This document shows positions 47,618 through 57,339 of a stretch of 64,000 nt of DNA, one piece after another. The DNA comes from Pantoea vagans (GTDB lineage Bacteria > Pseudomonadota > Gammaproteobacteria > Enterobacterales > Enterobacteriaceae), in assembly GCF_001506165.1 (NCBI RefSeq), contig NZ_CP011427.1, forward strand, positions 3,844,001-3,908,000, given 5' to 3'. The notes beneath the pieces were generated by a model. It was not told the DNA's origin, ran no database searches, and saw only the letters and a list, made by a program, of their open reading frames with translations. Both the position numbers and the translations under genes were made by a program. Every line of letters begins with the position of its first letter. Within the stretch, counting starts at the first letter, position 1.

Positions 47618-49441
47618 TTACTCTTCATCGACATGTTCTTTGATCATCACCAGGAAGGGTTTACCAAACCGTTCGAGTTTGCGATGACCGACACCGTTCA
47701 CGCTCAGCATTTCTGACGCGGTAATCGGCATTTGTTCCGCCATTTCAATCAGCGTGGCATCGTTAAACACCACGTAGGGCGGAATGTTCTCTTCATCAGC
47801 AATCGCCTTACGCAATTTGCGCAGTTTGCCGAACAGGGTGCGATCGTAATTTCCACTGTGAACTTTGGGCGAACTGCTGCGGCTTTTGACAGTAACGATA
47901 CGCGGCACGGCAAGCATCAAAGGCACTTCCGCACGCAGCACAGGACGCGCGGCTTCGGTCAGTTGCAGCGCCGAATGCATGGCAATATTTTGCGTCACCA
48001 TACCCAAATGGATAAGCTGACGCAGCACGCTAACCCAGTGCTCCTGGCTCTGTTCACGACCAATGCCGTACACCGGCAGTTTGTCGTGCCCATTATCGCG
48101 GACACGGTGATTGGTCGAGCCACGCAACACGTCAACAATATAGCCCATACCAAAGCGCTGACCGGTACGATAGATGCTGGAGAGCGCCTTTTGCGCTTCT
48201 ACCAGACCATCATAACGGCGCGGCGGATCAAGGCAGATATCGCAGTTACCACACTGCTGCTGACGCCCTTCGCCAAAGTAGTTGAGCAGCACTAAACGAC
48301 GGCAGGTCTGCGCTTCGGCAAATGCTCCCATGGCATTCAGCTTATGGCGTTCAATATCCTGCAGTGGACCGGGTGCTTTCTCTTCCAGACACTTACGCAA
48401 CCAGGCCATATCCGCTGGATCGTACAGCATCATCGCTTCTGCGGGCAGCCCGTCGCGTCCGGCGCGCCCGGTCTCCTGATAATAGGATTCGATATTGCGC
48501 GGGATGTCGAAATGCACCACAAAGCGCACGTTGGGTTTGTTGATGCCCATACCAAACGCCACGGTGGCGACCACGATTTGCAGATCGTCACGCTGGAAGG
48601 CTTCCTGCACGTGCGCACGTTGCGCGCTATCGATACCGGCGTGATACGCGCCCACACTTAGCCCGCGGCTTTGCAAACGCGCGGCGGTGTCTTCCACTTT
48701 CGCGCGGCTGTTACAGTAAATAATGCCGCTTTTGCCCCGTTGCTCCTGCACGTAGCGCAGCAGCTGATCGGTGGGTTTAAATTTTTCCACTAGCGTGTAG
48801 CGGATGTTGGGGCGGTCAAAGCTGCTGATTTGAATCAGCGGATCGTCCATCTGCAGCAGATGCGCGATGTCATTACGCGTGGTTTCATCGGCCGTCGCGG
48901 TTAACGCCATCACCGGCAGTTCCGGGAAGCGCTGACGCAACTGACCAATCGAGCCATATTCCGGACGGAAATCGTGGCCCCATTGTGAGATACAGTGCGC
49001 CTCATCCACCGCCAGCATCACCGGATTCCACTGGTGCAGGCTGTCGAGGAAGTTGTCCATCATCAGACGTTCAGGGGCGATGTACAGCAGCTTCAGCTTG
49101 CCGGTACGGCAATCCGCAAACACCTGCTGCTGTTGCTCGCGCGTCTGGGTGGAATTCAGGCACGCCGCCGCCACGCCGTTGGCCAGCAACTGATCAACCT
49201 GATCTTTCATCAGTGAAATCAGCGGCGAGACCACCAGCGTCAGCCCTTCACGCACCAGCGCCGGGATTTGATAGCACAGCGATTTACCGCCGCCGGTTGG
49301 CATCACCACCAGACAATCGCGCCCTGCTAGCGCGGTTTCAATGATGGTTTGCTGACCGGGACGAAATTGCTGGTAGCCGAAGGTGTCTTGTAAAACCTGC
49401 TGCGCCAGCATTTCCTGATTAAGCACTGCCGATGTTGCCAC
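47618..49441 (-). CDS. recQ: ATP-dependent DNA helicase RecQ
   Basis: RecQ is a 3'-5' helicase in the RecF recombination pathway. The 607-residue protein has Walker [13 protein letters not shown] (about 47-58), the DEAH box at 146-149 with the RecQ-specific [14 protein letters not shown], and motif [12 protein letters not shown]. The zinc-binding cysteines follow in [14 protein letters not shown] and QCGNCDIC. A winged helix and a C-terminal HRDC domain ([10 protein letters not shown] to end) complete it. It lies between pldA and rhtC. Confidence 0.97.
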   Translation of the reverse strand: MATSAVLNQEMLAQQVLQDTFGYQQFRPGQQTIIETALAGRDCLVVMPTGGGKSLCYQIPALVREGLTLVVSPLISLMKDQVDQLLANGVAAACLNSTQTREQQQQVFADCRTGKLKLLYIAPERLMMDNFLDSLHQWNPVMLAVDEAHCISQWGHDFRPEYGSIGQLRQRFPELPVMALTATADETTRNDIAHLLQMDDPLIQISSFDRPNIRYTLVEKFKPTDQLLRYVQEQRGKSGIIYCNSRAKVEDTAARLQSRGLSVGAYHAGIDSAQRAHVQEAFQRDDLQIVVATVAFGMGINKPNVRFVVHFDIPRNIESYYQETGRAGRDGLPAEAMMLYDPADMAWLRKCLEEKAPGPLQDIERHKLNAMGAFAEAQTCRRLVLLNYFGEGRQQQCGNCDICLDPPRRYDGLVEAQKALSSIYRTGQRFGMGYIVDVLRGSTNHRVRDNGHDKLPVYGIGREQSQEHWVSVLRQLIHLGMVTQNIAMHSALQLTEAARPVLRAEVPLMLAVPRIVTVKSRSSSPKVHSGNYDRTLFGKLRKLRKAIADEENIPPYVVFNDATLIEMAEQMPITASEMLSVNGVGHRKLERFGKPFLVMIKEHVDEE

Positions 49442-49463
49442 GGTAATCCTGTTTTTTGACTTG

Positions 49464-50342
49464 TTAGAACAGATCGTTAAGTGTTACGCCCACGCCAAAG
49501 CGGGTTTGACGGTGGTTATAGTCGATAAGCGATTCACCATACCCGCTGAACAGCTGGGTGTAAAAGCGTACGTGTTCGGTGATGGGGTAGCTCCAGGCGA
49601 AAGTGGCCCCGCCGTAACCGCTGTTCCAGTTGTAGTTACCTTCCACGCTGAAAATACTCTCGCCCACTTCATAACCGAGCTTGGCGCGATAGTAGCCCAT
49701 GTACTTGGTGATGTCGGGGTTATCATCGTTATTTTCGTTTTCTGGAATGCGATACCAGGGTTTGATTTCCGCAAGGAAGTTACCGTTCTGCGCCATCAGT
49801 CGCGCATAAACGCGGTTCCAGCTGCGTGAAGTCGGATCGCTGCGTCCGTTCGACTCGTGATTCAGACCGGTTTCGATGTCGCGCAGTGTCCAGCCCGCAA
49901 AGGTGTAATCCGTTGCCCAGCCGAGGAAAATCTGCGGTTCGTAGTTAGTTTCACGGAACGGTGACGATGCGCCACGGTTGGAAAGCTGCCACCAGGAACG
50001 TTGAGTATAGGAGGCGGCCAACACCGAATTGTCGCCCAGGATGCCACGCCACAGCGGAAACGCCAGGCTCAGCTGGAATTTCACTTCGTCATTTTTTGCT
50101 TTATCTGCCCAGTTATAAGAGGAGATGGCCTCTTTATTCATGTCACTGGTGTAGGTGTAAAGCAGGTAGTTGTTCTCATAAGGATACAGCACGAACGGGT
50201 TATCGTGTTTTTCCAGCAGGTTAGCGATAATACTGCCCTTTACTGCCGGGGCGTCATGCACCTCTTTTATCGTGGCTTCATCAGCTTGAGCCAGCACAGG
50301 AAGCGTCAATGCCGCGGCCAGCAAGGCGTAATGCTTACGCAT
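49464..50342 (-). CDS. pldA: Outer membrane phospholipase A1
   Basis: PldA is a 12-stranded outer-membrane barrel that hydrolyses mislocalised phospholipids when it dimerises with calcium. The 292-residue precursor has a signal peptide (about 1-20, cleavage after VLAQA). The catalytic triad appears as H162 and S164 in [10 protein letters not shown] and N176 in SWNRVYA. The protein ends with phenylalanine (GVTLNDLF), the outer-membrane insertion signal. It is first in pldA-recQ-rhtC and divergent from yigI. Confidence 0.97.
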   Translation of the reverse strand: MRKHYALLAAALTLPVLAQADEATIKEVHDAPAVKGSIIANLLEKHDNPFVLYPYENNYLLYTYTSDMNKEAISSYNWADKAKNDEVKFQLSLAFPLWRGILGDNSVLAASYTQRSWWQLSNRGASSPFRETNYEPQIFLGWATDYTFAGWTLRDIETGLNHESNGRSDPTSRSWNRVYARLMAQNGNFLAEIKPWYRIPENENNDDNPDITKYMGYYRAKLGYEVGESIFSVEGNYNWNSGYGGATFAWSYPITEHVRFYTQLFSGYGESLIDYNHRQTRFGVGVTLNDLF

Positions 50343-50508
50343 AAAATTCTCCAGAGAACTGCGTGTCGTAATCGTCAGGGCGACGGTTCAAAAAGCAGGC
50401 CATTCTACACGCAAAGCCAGTGGTTGATCAGTGCCGATTTCTGAAACTGGAAAGCAGCGCGAACGCGGCATAATATACACAATTCTTTAACATCTTAAGG
50501 CAGGAACT

Positions 50509-50979
50509 ATGTCATCCCCGTTGCTGACACAGCAGGAAGCTCGCCGCCTGATTGGCGAAATCTTTGTTTATCACATGCCCTTTAATCAAGCCCTGGGCCT
50601 CGAGCTGGATCGACTGGAGGCGGATTACGCCGAGTTGGGCTTTGCCAACAAAACCATGTTGGTGGGCAATGCTGCGCAGCAGATTTTGCACGGCGGCGTC
50701 ATTGCCTCGGTGCTGGATGTCGCCGCCGGGTTGGTGTGTGTCAGCCATGCGCTGTCGCGTCAGGAGAGTATTAGCGAGGAAGAACTGCGTCAGCGCCTGT
50801 CACGCATGGGCACCATTGATATGCGCGTCGATTACTTGCGTCCCGGACGCGGCGAACGCTTTATCGCCACCAGTAGCCTACTGCGCGGTGGCAACAAGGT
50901 CGCTGTAGCACGAGTTGAGTTGCACAACCAACAGGGCGATTACATCGCCACCGCTACCGCCACCTATCTGATTGGTTAA
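50509..50979 (+). CDS. yigI: Hotdog-fold thioesterase YigI
   Basis: The 156-residue protein has the PaaI-like hotdog sequence: [20 protein letters not shown], then [23 protein letters not shown] with the HGG signature near 65-67, and [31 protein letters not shown]. coli YigI acts on medium- and long-chain acyl-CoA. It is preceded by AAGGCAGGAACT and followed after 21 bases by rarD, forming a likely operon. Confidence 0.93.
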   Translation: MSSPLLTQQEARRLIGEIFVYHMPFNQALGLELDRLEADYAELGFANKTMLVGNAAQQILHGGVIASVLDVAAGLVCVSHALSRQESISEEELRQRLSRMGTIDMRVDYLRPGRGERFIATSSLLRGGNKVAVARVELHNQQGDYIATATATYLIG

Positions 50980-51000
50980 CAAGCTTTTTTGGATGAAATA

Positions 51001-51900
51001 ATGGAATCGCAACACACGCGTCAGGGCATTGGTTATGCGCTTGGCGCTTACTTTATTTGGGGCATTGCACCGGCTTACTTCAAGTTGGTGAAGGAGGTGC
51101 CGCCCACGGAGATCATGACGCATCGTGTGATTTGGTCAGCGCTGTTTATGCTGATTCTGATTACGCTGAGTCGCAGCTGGAAACAGGTACGCACGGTGCT
51201 CGCCCAACCGAAAAAAGTGCTGCTACTGGCACTGACCGCCGTCACCATCGGCGGCAACTGGCTGCTGTTTATCTGGGCGGTGAACAATCAGCATATGCTG
51301 GAAGCCAGCCTCGGCTACTTTATCAACCCGCTGATCAACGTGGTATTTGGCATGCTGTTCCTGCGCGAGCGCTTCCGGCGTTTGCAGTGGCTGGCTGTGA
51401 TACTGGCCACGACTGGGGTATTGGTCCAGCTGTGGCAATTTGGTTCGTTGCCGATTATCGGCCTCGGCCTGGCGTTGAGTTTTGCGCTCTATGGTTTGAT
51501 CAGAAAGAAGATTCAGGTGGATGCGCAAAGTGGCATGCTGATCGAAACTGCCTGGTTATTTCCGCTGGCTGCCATCTATCTGTTTGGCTTTGCCGACAGC
51601 GCCACCAGTCATCTGAGCGCCAATCCGCTGAGCCTTAACCTGAAACTGGTTGCCGCGGGCATCATCACCACCATTCCGTTGATGCTGTTTGCTGCGGCTT
51701 GTGCGCGTCTGCGTCTGTCAACCGTGGGGTTCTTCCAGTATCTCGGCCCCACATTGATGTTCCTGCTGGCCGTGCTGTTCTATGGCGAGAGCCTGACGCC
51801 GGACAAAATGGTCACCTTTGGCTTCATCTGGCTGGCGCTCGCCATCTTTATTGTTGATGCTGTTGCGTTCTCAGCTCGCACTCGCGTGCGCATAGCGTGA
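51001..51900 (+). CDS. rarD: EamA-family permease RarD
   Basis: The 299-residue protein has ten predicted membrane helices and matches E. coli RarD, including GYALGAYFIWGIAPAYFKL, GGNWLLFIWAVNNQHMLEAS and STVGFFQYLGPTLMFLLAVL. RarD was named for a link to chloramphenicol resistance; its natural substrate is unknown. I chose ATG 51001, with GGA ten bases upstream; an ATG at 50989 has no ribosome-binding site. The last 30 bases overlap the 3' end of abrB on the other strand. Confidence 0.93.
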   Translation: MESQHTRQGIGYALGAYFIWGIAPAYFKLVKEVPPTEIMTHRVIWSALFMLILITLSRSWKQVRTVLAQPKKVLLLALTAVTIGGNWLLFIWAVNNQHMLEASLGYFINPLINVVFGMLFLRERFRRLQWLAVILATTGVLVQLWQFGSLPIIGLGLALSFALYGLIRKKIQVDAQSGMLIETAWLFPLAAIYLFGFADSATSHLSANPLSLNLKLVAAGIITTIPLMLFAAACARLRLSTVGFFQYLGPTLMFLLAVLFYGESLTPDKMVTFGFIWLALAIFIVDAVAFSARTRVRIA

Positions 51901-52923
51901 AATAAAGCGTGCTATCGCCGGGCCGGTGAGCAAGATAGTGAACAGGCGTAGCGTCTGCAACGCCATCACAAAAGCGATATCGACCCGGCTGCCAGCAGCA
52001 ATAATTGCCACGGTATCCAGCCCGCCGGGGCTGGTTGCCAGGTAAGCGGTCATCAGATCCACATGCAGCACGCGCGTCAGCATCCAGGCTAATCCTCCGC
52101 ACAGCAGCATCAAACCAAAAATCGAGACCAGCATTTGTGGCAGCGTGCGCAGTGCCAGCAGGAAAATCGGACGGGTAAAACGTAATCCTACGCTCCAGCC
52201 AATCAGTGCATAAGCCAGCGCCAGCAACCATTCTGGCACCTGCAACGTGGCGACATCCGTACCGTGCAACGTTGCGCCAATCAGCGCAGGCAACAGCAGT
52301 GCACCGGAAGGAATGCGCAATTTCTGTCCCAGCCAGGCACCGGCTAACATCACTACGATGGTCAGCAGGAAACTGCTTTGTAATGCCGGAAACCACTCCA
52401 GCTCCACCGCGCCGCCACTGGTCCCCAATCCAATGCGCGCCACCACGGCCGCCGCGGTAGCCACAAACAGCACGCGCAGATACTGCATAAAGGCCACCAG
52501 GCGAACGTCAGCACCAAAATCACCGGCCATCGCCACCATCGCGGAAGCACCGCCGGGTGAAGATCCCCACGCACCCGTCGGTCCGGGCAAGTTGCTAAAG
52601 CGCACCAGCAAAAATCCTGACAAACCACTGGCCGCCAGCGTCAGCACCAACACGGCCAGCACCACCGGCCAATCCTGCAACAGTGGCGAGAGAATCGCAG
52701 GGGAAAGCGTTTGCCCAATCATGCAGCCCAGCACGGCTTGTGCCAGCACGAAAAAACGCTTGTCGATGCGCACAGTGGCGCCTGACAGGCCCATGATGGT
52801 GCCGACGATCATCGGTCCTAACAGCAGTGCAGCGGGAAGGTGAAACAGCTGGAGGATAATCCCCAGTACTAACGAAGCAATCAGCAGAATGGTCCACTGC
52901 TGTCGCAAAGAGAGACGCGCCAT
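51871..52923 (-). CDS. abrB: AbrB-family membrane protein
   Basis: The 350-residue protein has about ten hydrophobic helices in two related halves (LGPMIVGTIMGLSGATVRID in the first; SGALLLPALIGATLHGTDVA in the second). It also carries the family's TGAWGSSPGGASAMVAMAGD and AYLATSPGGLDTVAIIAAGS, and matches E. coli AbrB. Function is not established; the family was once annotated as ammonia monooxygenase. In E. coli abrB is elsewhere, and yigF/yigG occupy this interval between rarD and corA. Confidence 0.9.
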   Translation of the reverse strand: MARLSLRQQWTILLIASLVLGIILQLFHLPAALLLGPMIVGTIMGLSGATVRIDKRFFVLAQAVLGCMIGQTLSPAILSPLLQDWPVVLAVLVLTLAASGLSGFLLVRFSNLPGPTGAWGSSPGGASAMVAMAGDFGADVRLVAFMQYLRVLFVATAAAVVARIGLGTSGGAVELEWFPALQSSFLLTIVVMLAGAWLGQKLRIPSGALLLPALIGATLHGTDVATLQVPEWLLALAYALIGWSVGLRFTRPIFLLALRTLPQMLVSIFGLMLLCGGLAWMLTRVLHVDLMTAYLATSPGGLDTVAIIAAGSRVDIAFVMALQTLRLFTILLTGPAIARFISRYAHASAS

Positions 52924-52987
52924 AAGGTGGAAATCAGAAAGTGAGAAGTGACAACAGCCTACGCAGAATTGTGATGCGGCGCCAGTT

Positions 52988-53010
52988 TAAAGGGCCGCAA
53001 ATGCGGCCCC
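52988..53010 (-). terminator. Terminator of corA
   Basis: Nine bases after the corA stop the minus strand has a 7-bp GC stem (GGGCCGC/GCGGCCC, loop ATTT) followed by TTTAAAC. The short T run makes it moderate; it also separates corA from abrB, which lies in the same direction. Confidence 0.6.
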
Positions 53011-53017
53011 GAAATCG

Positions 53018-53971
53018 TTACAACCAGTTTTTACGTTTGAAGTAGAGATAAGGTGCCAGCCCGGCAAGGATCATCAAGGTGATCGCCCCCGGATAACCAA
53101 AGCTCCACTTCAGCTCAGGCATAAACTCGAAGTTCATACCATAGCTTGAAGCCACCAGCGTTGGCGGCAGGAACACCACTGATACCACCGAGAAGATCTT
53201 GATAATGCGGTTCTGCTCGATGTTGATAAAGCCCATCGCCGCCTGCATCAGGAAGTTAACTTTCTGGAACAAGGATTCGTTATGCGGCAACAGGGATTCG
53301 ATATCGCGCAGGATTTCACGCGCCTGCTCCAGCTGGTTGCCCGGCAAGCGTGCTTTGCGCACCAGGAAATTCAGGGCACGCTGCGTATCCATCAAACACA
53401 GACGCACTTTCCAGCCGATATCTTCCAGCTCTGCCAGACGCGACAGCGCCTGATCGTACTCTTCACCCTGCTGGCCTTCCATAATGACTCGGCTCAGTTT
53501 TTCCAGCGCGCTGTAGATGTTCTCGATCTCATCCGCCAGCTGTTCGATTTTGGTCTCAAACAGATCCAGCAGCAGCTCGTAAGCATTGCCATCCGTCAGC
53601 GTTTGGTTACGCGCGCGCATGCGATAGAGACGGAAAGCAGGCAGCTCACGTTCACGCAGCGTATAGAGGCGATCTTCACGAATGGTAAACGCCACGGTGG
53701 AGTTACCGGCGTGGTCTTCCGCATCTTCAAAGAAGAAGAAGGAGTGAATGTGCAAGCCATCTTCGTCTTCGAAGAATCGCGCTGAGGCTTCGATGTCCTC
53801 CAGCTCCGGACGGGTTGCCAGGCTTTGGCCCAGCTCAGACTGCACACGATCACGTTCGCTGTCGTCAGGCTCGATCAAATCGACCCAAACCGACGTATTC
53901 AGTTTGTCGTTATTTTCTTCCAGCTCGATGCGCGTCAGGCGATCGCGTTCGAGTTTAAAAGCGCTCAGCAT
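53018..53971 (-). CDS. corA: Magnesium/cobalt/nickel channel CorA
   Basis: CorA is the main constitutive magnesium channel, a homopentamer of the inner membrane. With ATG 53971 ([16 protein letters not shown]) it has 317 residues. A large acidic cytosolic domain is followed by two C-terminal helices, with the selectivity motif [11 protein letters not shown] at about 277-287 between them and the basic end FKRKNWL. The frame extends 25 codons upstream but without similarity. Upstream 320 bases form a leader. Confidence 0.97.
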   Translation of the reverse strand: MLSAFKLERDRLTRIELEENNDKLNTSVWVDLIEPDDSERDRVQSELGQSLATRPELEDIEASARFFEDEDGLHIHSFFFFEDAEDHAGNSTVAFTIREDRLYTLRERELPAFRLYRMRARNQTLTDGNAYELLLDLFETKIEQLADEIENIYSALEKLSRVIMEGQQGEEYDQALSRLAELEDIGWKVRLCLMDTQRALNFLVRKARLPGNQLEQAREILRDIESLLPHNESLFQKVNFLMQAAMGFINIEQNRIIKIFSVVSVVFLPPTLVASSYGMNFEFMPELKWSFGYPGAITLMILAGLAPYLYFKRKNWL

Positions 53972-54291
53972 AGCAATACTCCCCATTGCAGACGGAATGG
54001 GACAAGGCGGCACTCCGTGATGCCAGAGGCAAAACGGGCACGGCAAAGCCTGAACGCGGAAACTTTCGCTTCAAGGGTAAATCAGTGCTGACTCGTGCGA
54101 CGAGAGTGTAAAGGGAGGTCGCTGATAACCGCTAAGGCTACCCGCAATGAGAGGTGACCTTAGGAGTTGTTCCTGTTAAACAGGCGGTTGAGCCAGCATC
54201 GACTGGGCGCGTCCAAGGCATTGTCCTCTCATGATAATAGTGCGCGCATGTTACGCTGAGACGAAAAAGTCGTCAAGGTAGCGCAACCGCG
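53972..54291 (-). promoter_or_regulatory. corA leader region
   Basis: The 320 bases between uvrD and corA hold no large gene. In Salmonella the corA leader contains a short peptide gene (corL) whose translation protects the mRNA from Rho, and the size of this region agrees with such a leader. A TATTAT -10-like box lies on the minus strand at about 54239-54234. A C-rich, G-poor stretch (for example CTTGTCCCATTCCGTCTGC) near the corA end could serve as a Rho loading site. Confidence 0.5.
54176..54232 (-). CDS. corL: Candidate corA leader peptide (corL)
   Basis: A short frame on the minus strand encodes 18 residues, MRGQCLGRAQSMLAQPPV, ending in two prolines before valine and stop, a composition suited to ribosome stalling. 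It lies in the corA leader about 200 bases before corA. Its ATG overlaps the predicted transcription start just after a TATTAT box, and I see no ribosome-binding site before it, so an alternative start (ATG at 54222, other frame, or the internal ATG giving MLAQPPV) is possible. Confidence 0.4.
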   Translation of the reverse strand: MRGQCLGRAQSMLAQPPV

Positions 54292-54295
54292 CTAC
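54260..54295 (-). terminator. Hairpins at the end of uvrD
   Basis: A 7-bp stem (GTAGCGC/GCGCTAC, loop GGTT) overlaps the uvrD stop codon on the minus strand, followed by a second small hairpin GACGA-CTTTT-TCGTC. Together they probably end the uvrD transcript, but the T run is inside the second hairpin, so strength is unclear. Confidence 0.45.
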
Positions 54296-56454
54296 ACCGT
54301 TTCCAGACGGGCGTAAGCCGCCACCAGCCACTTGATTCCCTGGCCCTGAAACGCCACTTGCAAGCGGCTATGCTCGCCACTGCCTTCAAGGTTGATGATG
54401 GTGCCTTCACCAAATTTGGCATGGCGCACGCGCTGTCCGAGCGCAAAGCCACTGTCATTTTGCGCGATGGGCGTGCCCATACGTTGATGGCTCACCGGGC
54501 GGCTGACGCTGGCGCGCAGACGCACCTCTTCCACACACTCTTCCGGTAACTCACCAATGAAGCGCGAAGGACGGTGATACACTTCCTTACCATAAAGGCG
54601 GCGGGTTTCGGCGTAGGTCAGCGTGAGTTTTTCCATCGCACGCGTGACGCCGACATACGCCAGGCGACGCTCCTCCTCCAAACGACCGCCCTCATCCAGC
54701 GACATCTGGCTCGGGAACATGCCCTCTTCCATACCGACGATAAAGACCTGGCTGAACTCCAACCCTTTGGCGGAGTGCAGAGTCATCAATTGCACTGCAT
54801 CCTGCCACTTATCGGCTTGCCCCTCACCCGCTTCCAACGCAGCATGTGAAAGAAACGCCTGCAATGGCATCAGGTCTTCATCTTCGTCCTGATAACTGAA
54901 CTGGCGCGTTGCCGTCACCAGTTCTTCCAAGTTTTCGATGCGCGCCTGGCCTTTTTCACCCTTCTCCTGCTCATACATGATCCACAGGCCCGAGTCTTTA
55001 ATCACCCGATCGGTTTGCACGTGCAGCGGCATTTCAGCGGTTTCCGTGGCCAGTGAATCCACCAGCTCGCAGAAGCGTTGCAGCGCAGAAGCGGCACGTC
55101 CCGCCAGGGCTTTGTTTTGCAGCAGTTCCCGCGTGGCTTGCCACAAGGTTAATTGCTGATCGCGCGCCGTCTGACGCACCACATCCAACGTGCGATCGCC
55201 CACGCCCCGTACCGGCGTGTTCACCACGCGTTCAAACGCCGCATCATCATTGCGGTTAGCCATCAGACGCAGATAGGCCAACGCATCTTTGATCTCCTGG
55301 CGTTCGAAGAAGCGCATACCGCCATAAATGCGATACGGCATGCTGCCCTGAATCAGCGCCTCTTCCAGCACACGAGACTGGGCGTTGCTGCGATAGAGAA
55401 TGGCGCAATCCTGCAGCGCATTGCCGTTCTCATGCCAGGTTTTGATGCGATTAACCACAAAGCGCGCTTCGTCTAATTCGTTAAAGGCGCAGTAGATCGA
55501 AATCTTTTCGCCATCGCTGCCATCGGTCCACAGCTCTTTACCGAGGCGCCCATTGTTATTGGCGATCAGTGTGTTAGCGGCTTTAAGGATATTGTTGGTC
55601 GAGCGGTAGTTCTGCTCCAGACGAATGGTTTCCGCGCCGGGGAAATCCTGCAGAAAGCGCTGGATGTTCTCGACCTGCGCACCACGCCAGCCGTAGATCG
55701 ACTGATCGTCATCGCCCACGATAATCACCCGACCGGTATCACCCGCCAGCATGCGGATCCAGGCGTACTGAATGTTGTTGGTGTCCTGGAATTCATCCAC
55801 CAGCACATTGCTGAAGCGCTCGCGATAATGATTCAGGATGTGCGGCTTGTTGAGCCACAGCTCATGGGCACGCAGCAGCAGTTCAGCGAAATCCACTAAG
55901 CCCGCGCGATCGCAGGCTTCCTGATACGCCTGATAAATACGCAGCCAGGTTTGCTCAACGGGATTGCCGTAACTTTCAATATGCTTGGGACGTAAGCCCT
56001 CATCTTTTTTGCCGTTGATGTACCACATGCCCTGACGCGCAGGCCACTGTTTCTCATCAAGGTTCATGGCTTTGATCAGACGCTTCAGCAGACGCAGTTG
56101 GTCATCGCTATCGAGAATCTGGAAGTCCTGCGGCAAGCCGGCATCAAGGTGATGCGCGCGCAGTAAACGGTGCGCCAGACCGTGGAACGTTCCGATCCAC
56201 ATGCCGCCCTGGCTGGTGCCGATCAGTTGATCGATACGATGACGCATTTCCGCCGCGGCTTTGTTGGTAAAGGTCACCGCCATAATCGAGTAAGGCGAGC
56301 AATTTTCTACCGACAGCAGCCAGGCAATACGATGCACCAGCACGCGGGTTTTACCACTGCCTGCTCCGGCCAGCACCAGCAGGTTGCTGCGCGGTGCGGC
56401 GACCGCCTCGCGCTGTTTGTCATTCAAGCCGTTAAGCAGATCAGAAACGTCCAT
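54292..56454 (-). CDS. uvrD: DNA helicase II UvrD
   Basis: UvrD is a 3'-5' superfamily 1 helicase that removes excised strands in nucleotide-excision and mismatch repair and can pull back stalled RNA polymerase. With ATG 56454 (MDVSDLLNGLNDKQREAV) it is 720 residues, the E. coli length. Walker A GAGSGKT is at 30-36, motif Ia TFTNKAAAEM near 63-72, motif II DEFQDTNN near 220-227, and GDDDQSIYGWRGA follows. The C-terminal Tudor-like RNA-polymerase-binding domain ends the protein. LexA control is indicated upstream. Confidence 0.98.
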   Translation of the reverse strand: MDVSDLLNGLNDKQREAVAAPRSNLLVLAGAGSGKTRVLVHRIAWLLSVENCSPYSIMAVTFTNKAAAEMRHRIDQLIGTSQGGMWIGTFHGLAHRLLRAHHLDAGLPQDFQILDSDDQLRLLKRLIKAMNLDEKQWPARQGMWYINGKKDEGLRPKHIESYGNPVEQTWLRIYQAYQEACDRAGLVDFAELLLRAHELWLNKPHILNHYRERFSNVLVDEFQDTNNIQYAWIRMLAGDTGRVIIVGDDDQSIYGWRGAQVENIQRFLQDFPGAETIRLEQNYRSTNNILKAANTLIANNNGRLGKELWTDGSDGEKISIYCAFNELDEARFVVNRIKTWHENGNALQDCAILYRSNAQSRVLEEALIQGSMPYRIYGGMRFFERQEIKDALAYLRLMANRNDDAAFERVVNTPVRGVGDRTLDVVRQTARDQQLTLWQATRELLQNKALAGRAASALQRFCELVDSLATETAEMPLHVQTDRVIKDSGLWIMYEQEKGEKGQARIENLEELVTATRQFSYQDEDEDLMPLQAFLSHAALEAGEGQADKWQDAVQLMTLHSAKGLEFSQVFIVGMEEGMFPSQMSLDEGGRLEEERRLAYVGVTRAMEKLTLTYAETRRLYGKEVYHRPSRFIGELPEECVEEVRLRASVSRPVSHQRMGTPIAQNDSGFALGQRVRHAKFGEGTIINLEGSGEHSRLQVAFQGQGIKWLVAAYARLETV

Positions 56455-56522
56455 AAGCACCGTTTGAAAAATAAGAGAGGTTCCAGAATGCCGTTCTCCG
56501 GCACTCCATCAACGCACCATTT

Positions 56523-56562
56523 GTAGCGGCGCGATTTATCGCGCAATACATTGCGCCGCTAC
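56523..56562. repeat. GC-rich palindrome between uvrD and yigB
   Basis: GTAGCGGCGC (56523-56532) pairs perfectly with GCGCCGCTAC (56553-56562), with a nested GCGATTTATCGC inside the left part. It lies in the untranslated leader of uvrD. The sequence TGTAGCGGCGCGATT recurs (minus strand) in the hairpin at 23369-23399, which suggests a dispersed repeat family. Confidence 0.6.
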
Positions 56563-56604
56563 GATTTGTGCGTCAGGAAATGACTGTAATCACCCAGTGA
56601 TTAG

Positions 56605-56620
56605 CTGGATGAACATACAG
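56605..56620. promoter_or_regulatory. LexA box of uvrD
   Basis: CTGGATGAACATACAG has the invariant CTG-N10-CAG of SOS boxes with an A/T-leaning centre. It begins two bases downstream of the uvrD -10 box, over the transcription start, the position known for E. coli uvrD. It is weaker than consensus at the fourth base (G instead of T). Confidence 0.75.
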
Positions 56621-56621
56621 C

Positions 56622-56649
56622 ATTATAGCAGCGAGGTTAGCGATGCCAA
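56622..56649 (-). promoter_or_regulatory. uvrD promoter inside the end of yigB
   Basis: On the minus strand TTGGCA (56649-56644) and a perfect TATAAT (56627-56622) are 16 bases apart. The -35 box and spacer are within the last codons of yigB, so uvrD has its own promoter although it follows the dapF-yigA-xerC-yigB run. Confidence 0.8.
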
Positions 56650-57339
56650 CTGATGAATTTCCACATGCGGCACCAGGCGCGCATCGTCAATCTTCATCAG
56701 GTTACCGTCACGCAGGTTTATCCAGCAGGCTTGCATGCCCGCACGCAGTGAACCCACCACATCGGTGGTCAGATCGTCGCCGACGTGCAAAATGTGCTCA
56801 GGTGCGATACCTAAACGATCGGAGGCCAACTGATACATATCCTGCCAAGGCTTTGCACGGCCATGAGGACCGGCGCGCAGGGCAAACTGGAAATAGTGGT
56901 CAATGCCCAGTTTCTCTGGGCAGGCGTTGCCATTGGTGATCGCCACTAACGGCACGCGCTCGCCCAGCCACGTCAGCGTTTGGTGTGTCTCTTCGGGCAT
57001 CTCAACTTCGCTGCGCCACTGGTGGAACACACTCATCACTTCACTGGCCCCGGCGGTGGCTTCAGCGGCTGACAACCCCACATTGATCATCGCCAGCTCA
57101 ACCGAGCGGCGACGCCACTCAGACACGTCGTGATAAATCTCCGGCTCACGCGCCAGCAATTCGTCACGCAGCGCCTGATAGTCCGCAGGGGTAAATTCAC
57201 GCAGCGCAGGATGGAAGGCCTGCAACGCGGCATGAGATTCTGCGGTGGTTTTGCGGATCACGGGATGGTTGTCATACAGCGTATCGTCGAGATCAAAGGT
57301 GATCGCTTTGATCGGGCCCAGCGGGCGGTAAAACTTCAT
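56623..57339 (-). CDS. yigB: HAD-superfamily phosphatase YigB
   Basis: The 238-residue hydrolase has motif [12 protein letters not shown] (aspartates near 16 and 18), motif II ITNGN, and motif [23 protein letters not shown] near 185-202. E. coli YigB dephosphorylates FMN and 5-amino-6-ribitylamino-uracil phosphate in riboflavin metabolism. Its ATG overlaps the xerC stop by four bases; the last codons contain the uvrD promoter. Confidence 0.94.
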   Translation of the reverse strand: MKFYRPLGPIKAITFDLDDTLYDNHPVIRKTTAESHAALQAFHPALREFTPADYQALRDELLAREPEIYHDVSEWRRRSVELAMINVGLSAAEATAGASEVMSVFHQWRSEVEMPEETHQTLTWLGERVPLVAITNGNACPEKLGIDHYFQFALRAGPHGRAKPWQDMYQLASDRLGIAPEHILHVGDDLTTDVVGSLRAGMQACWINLRDGNLMKIDDARLVPHVEIHQLASLTSLL

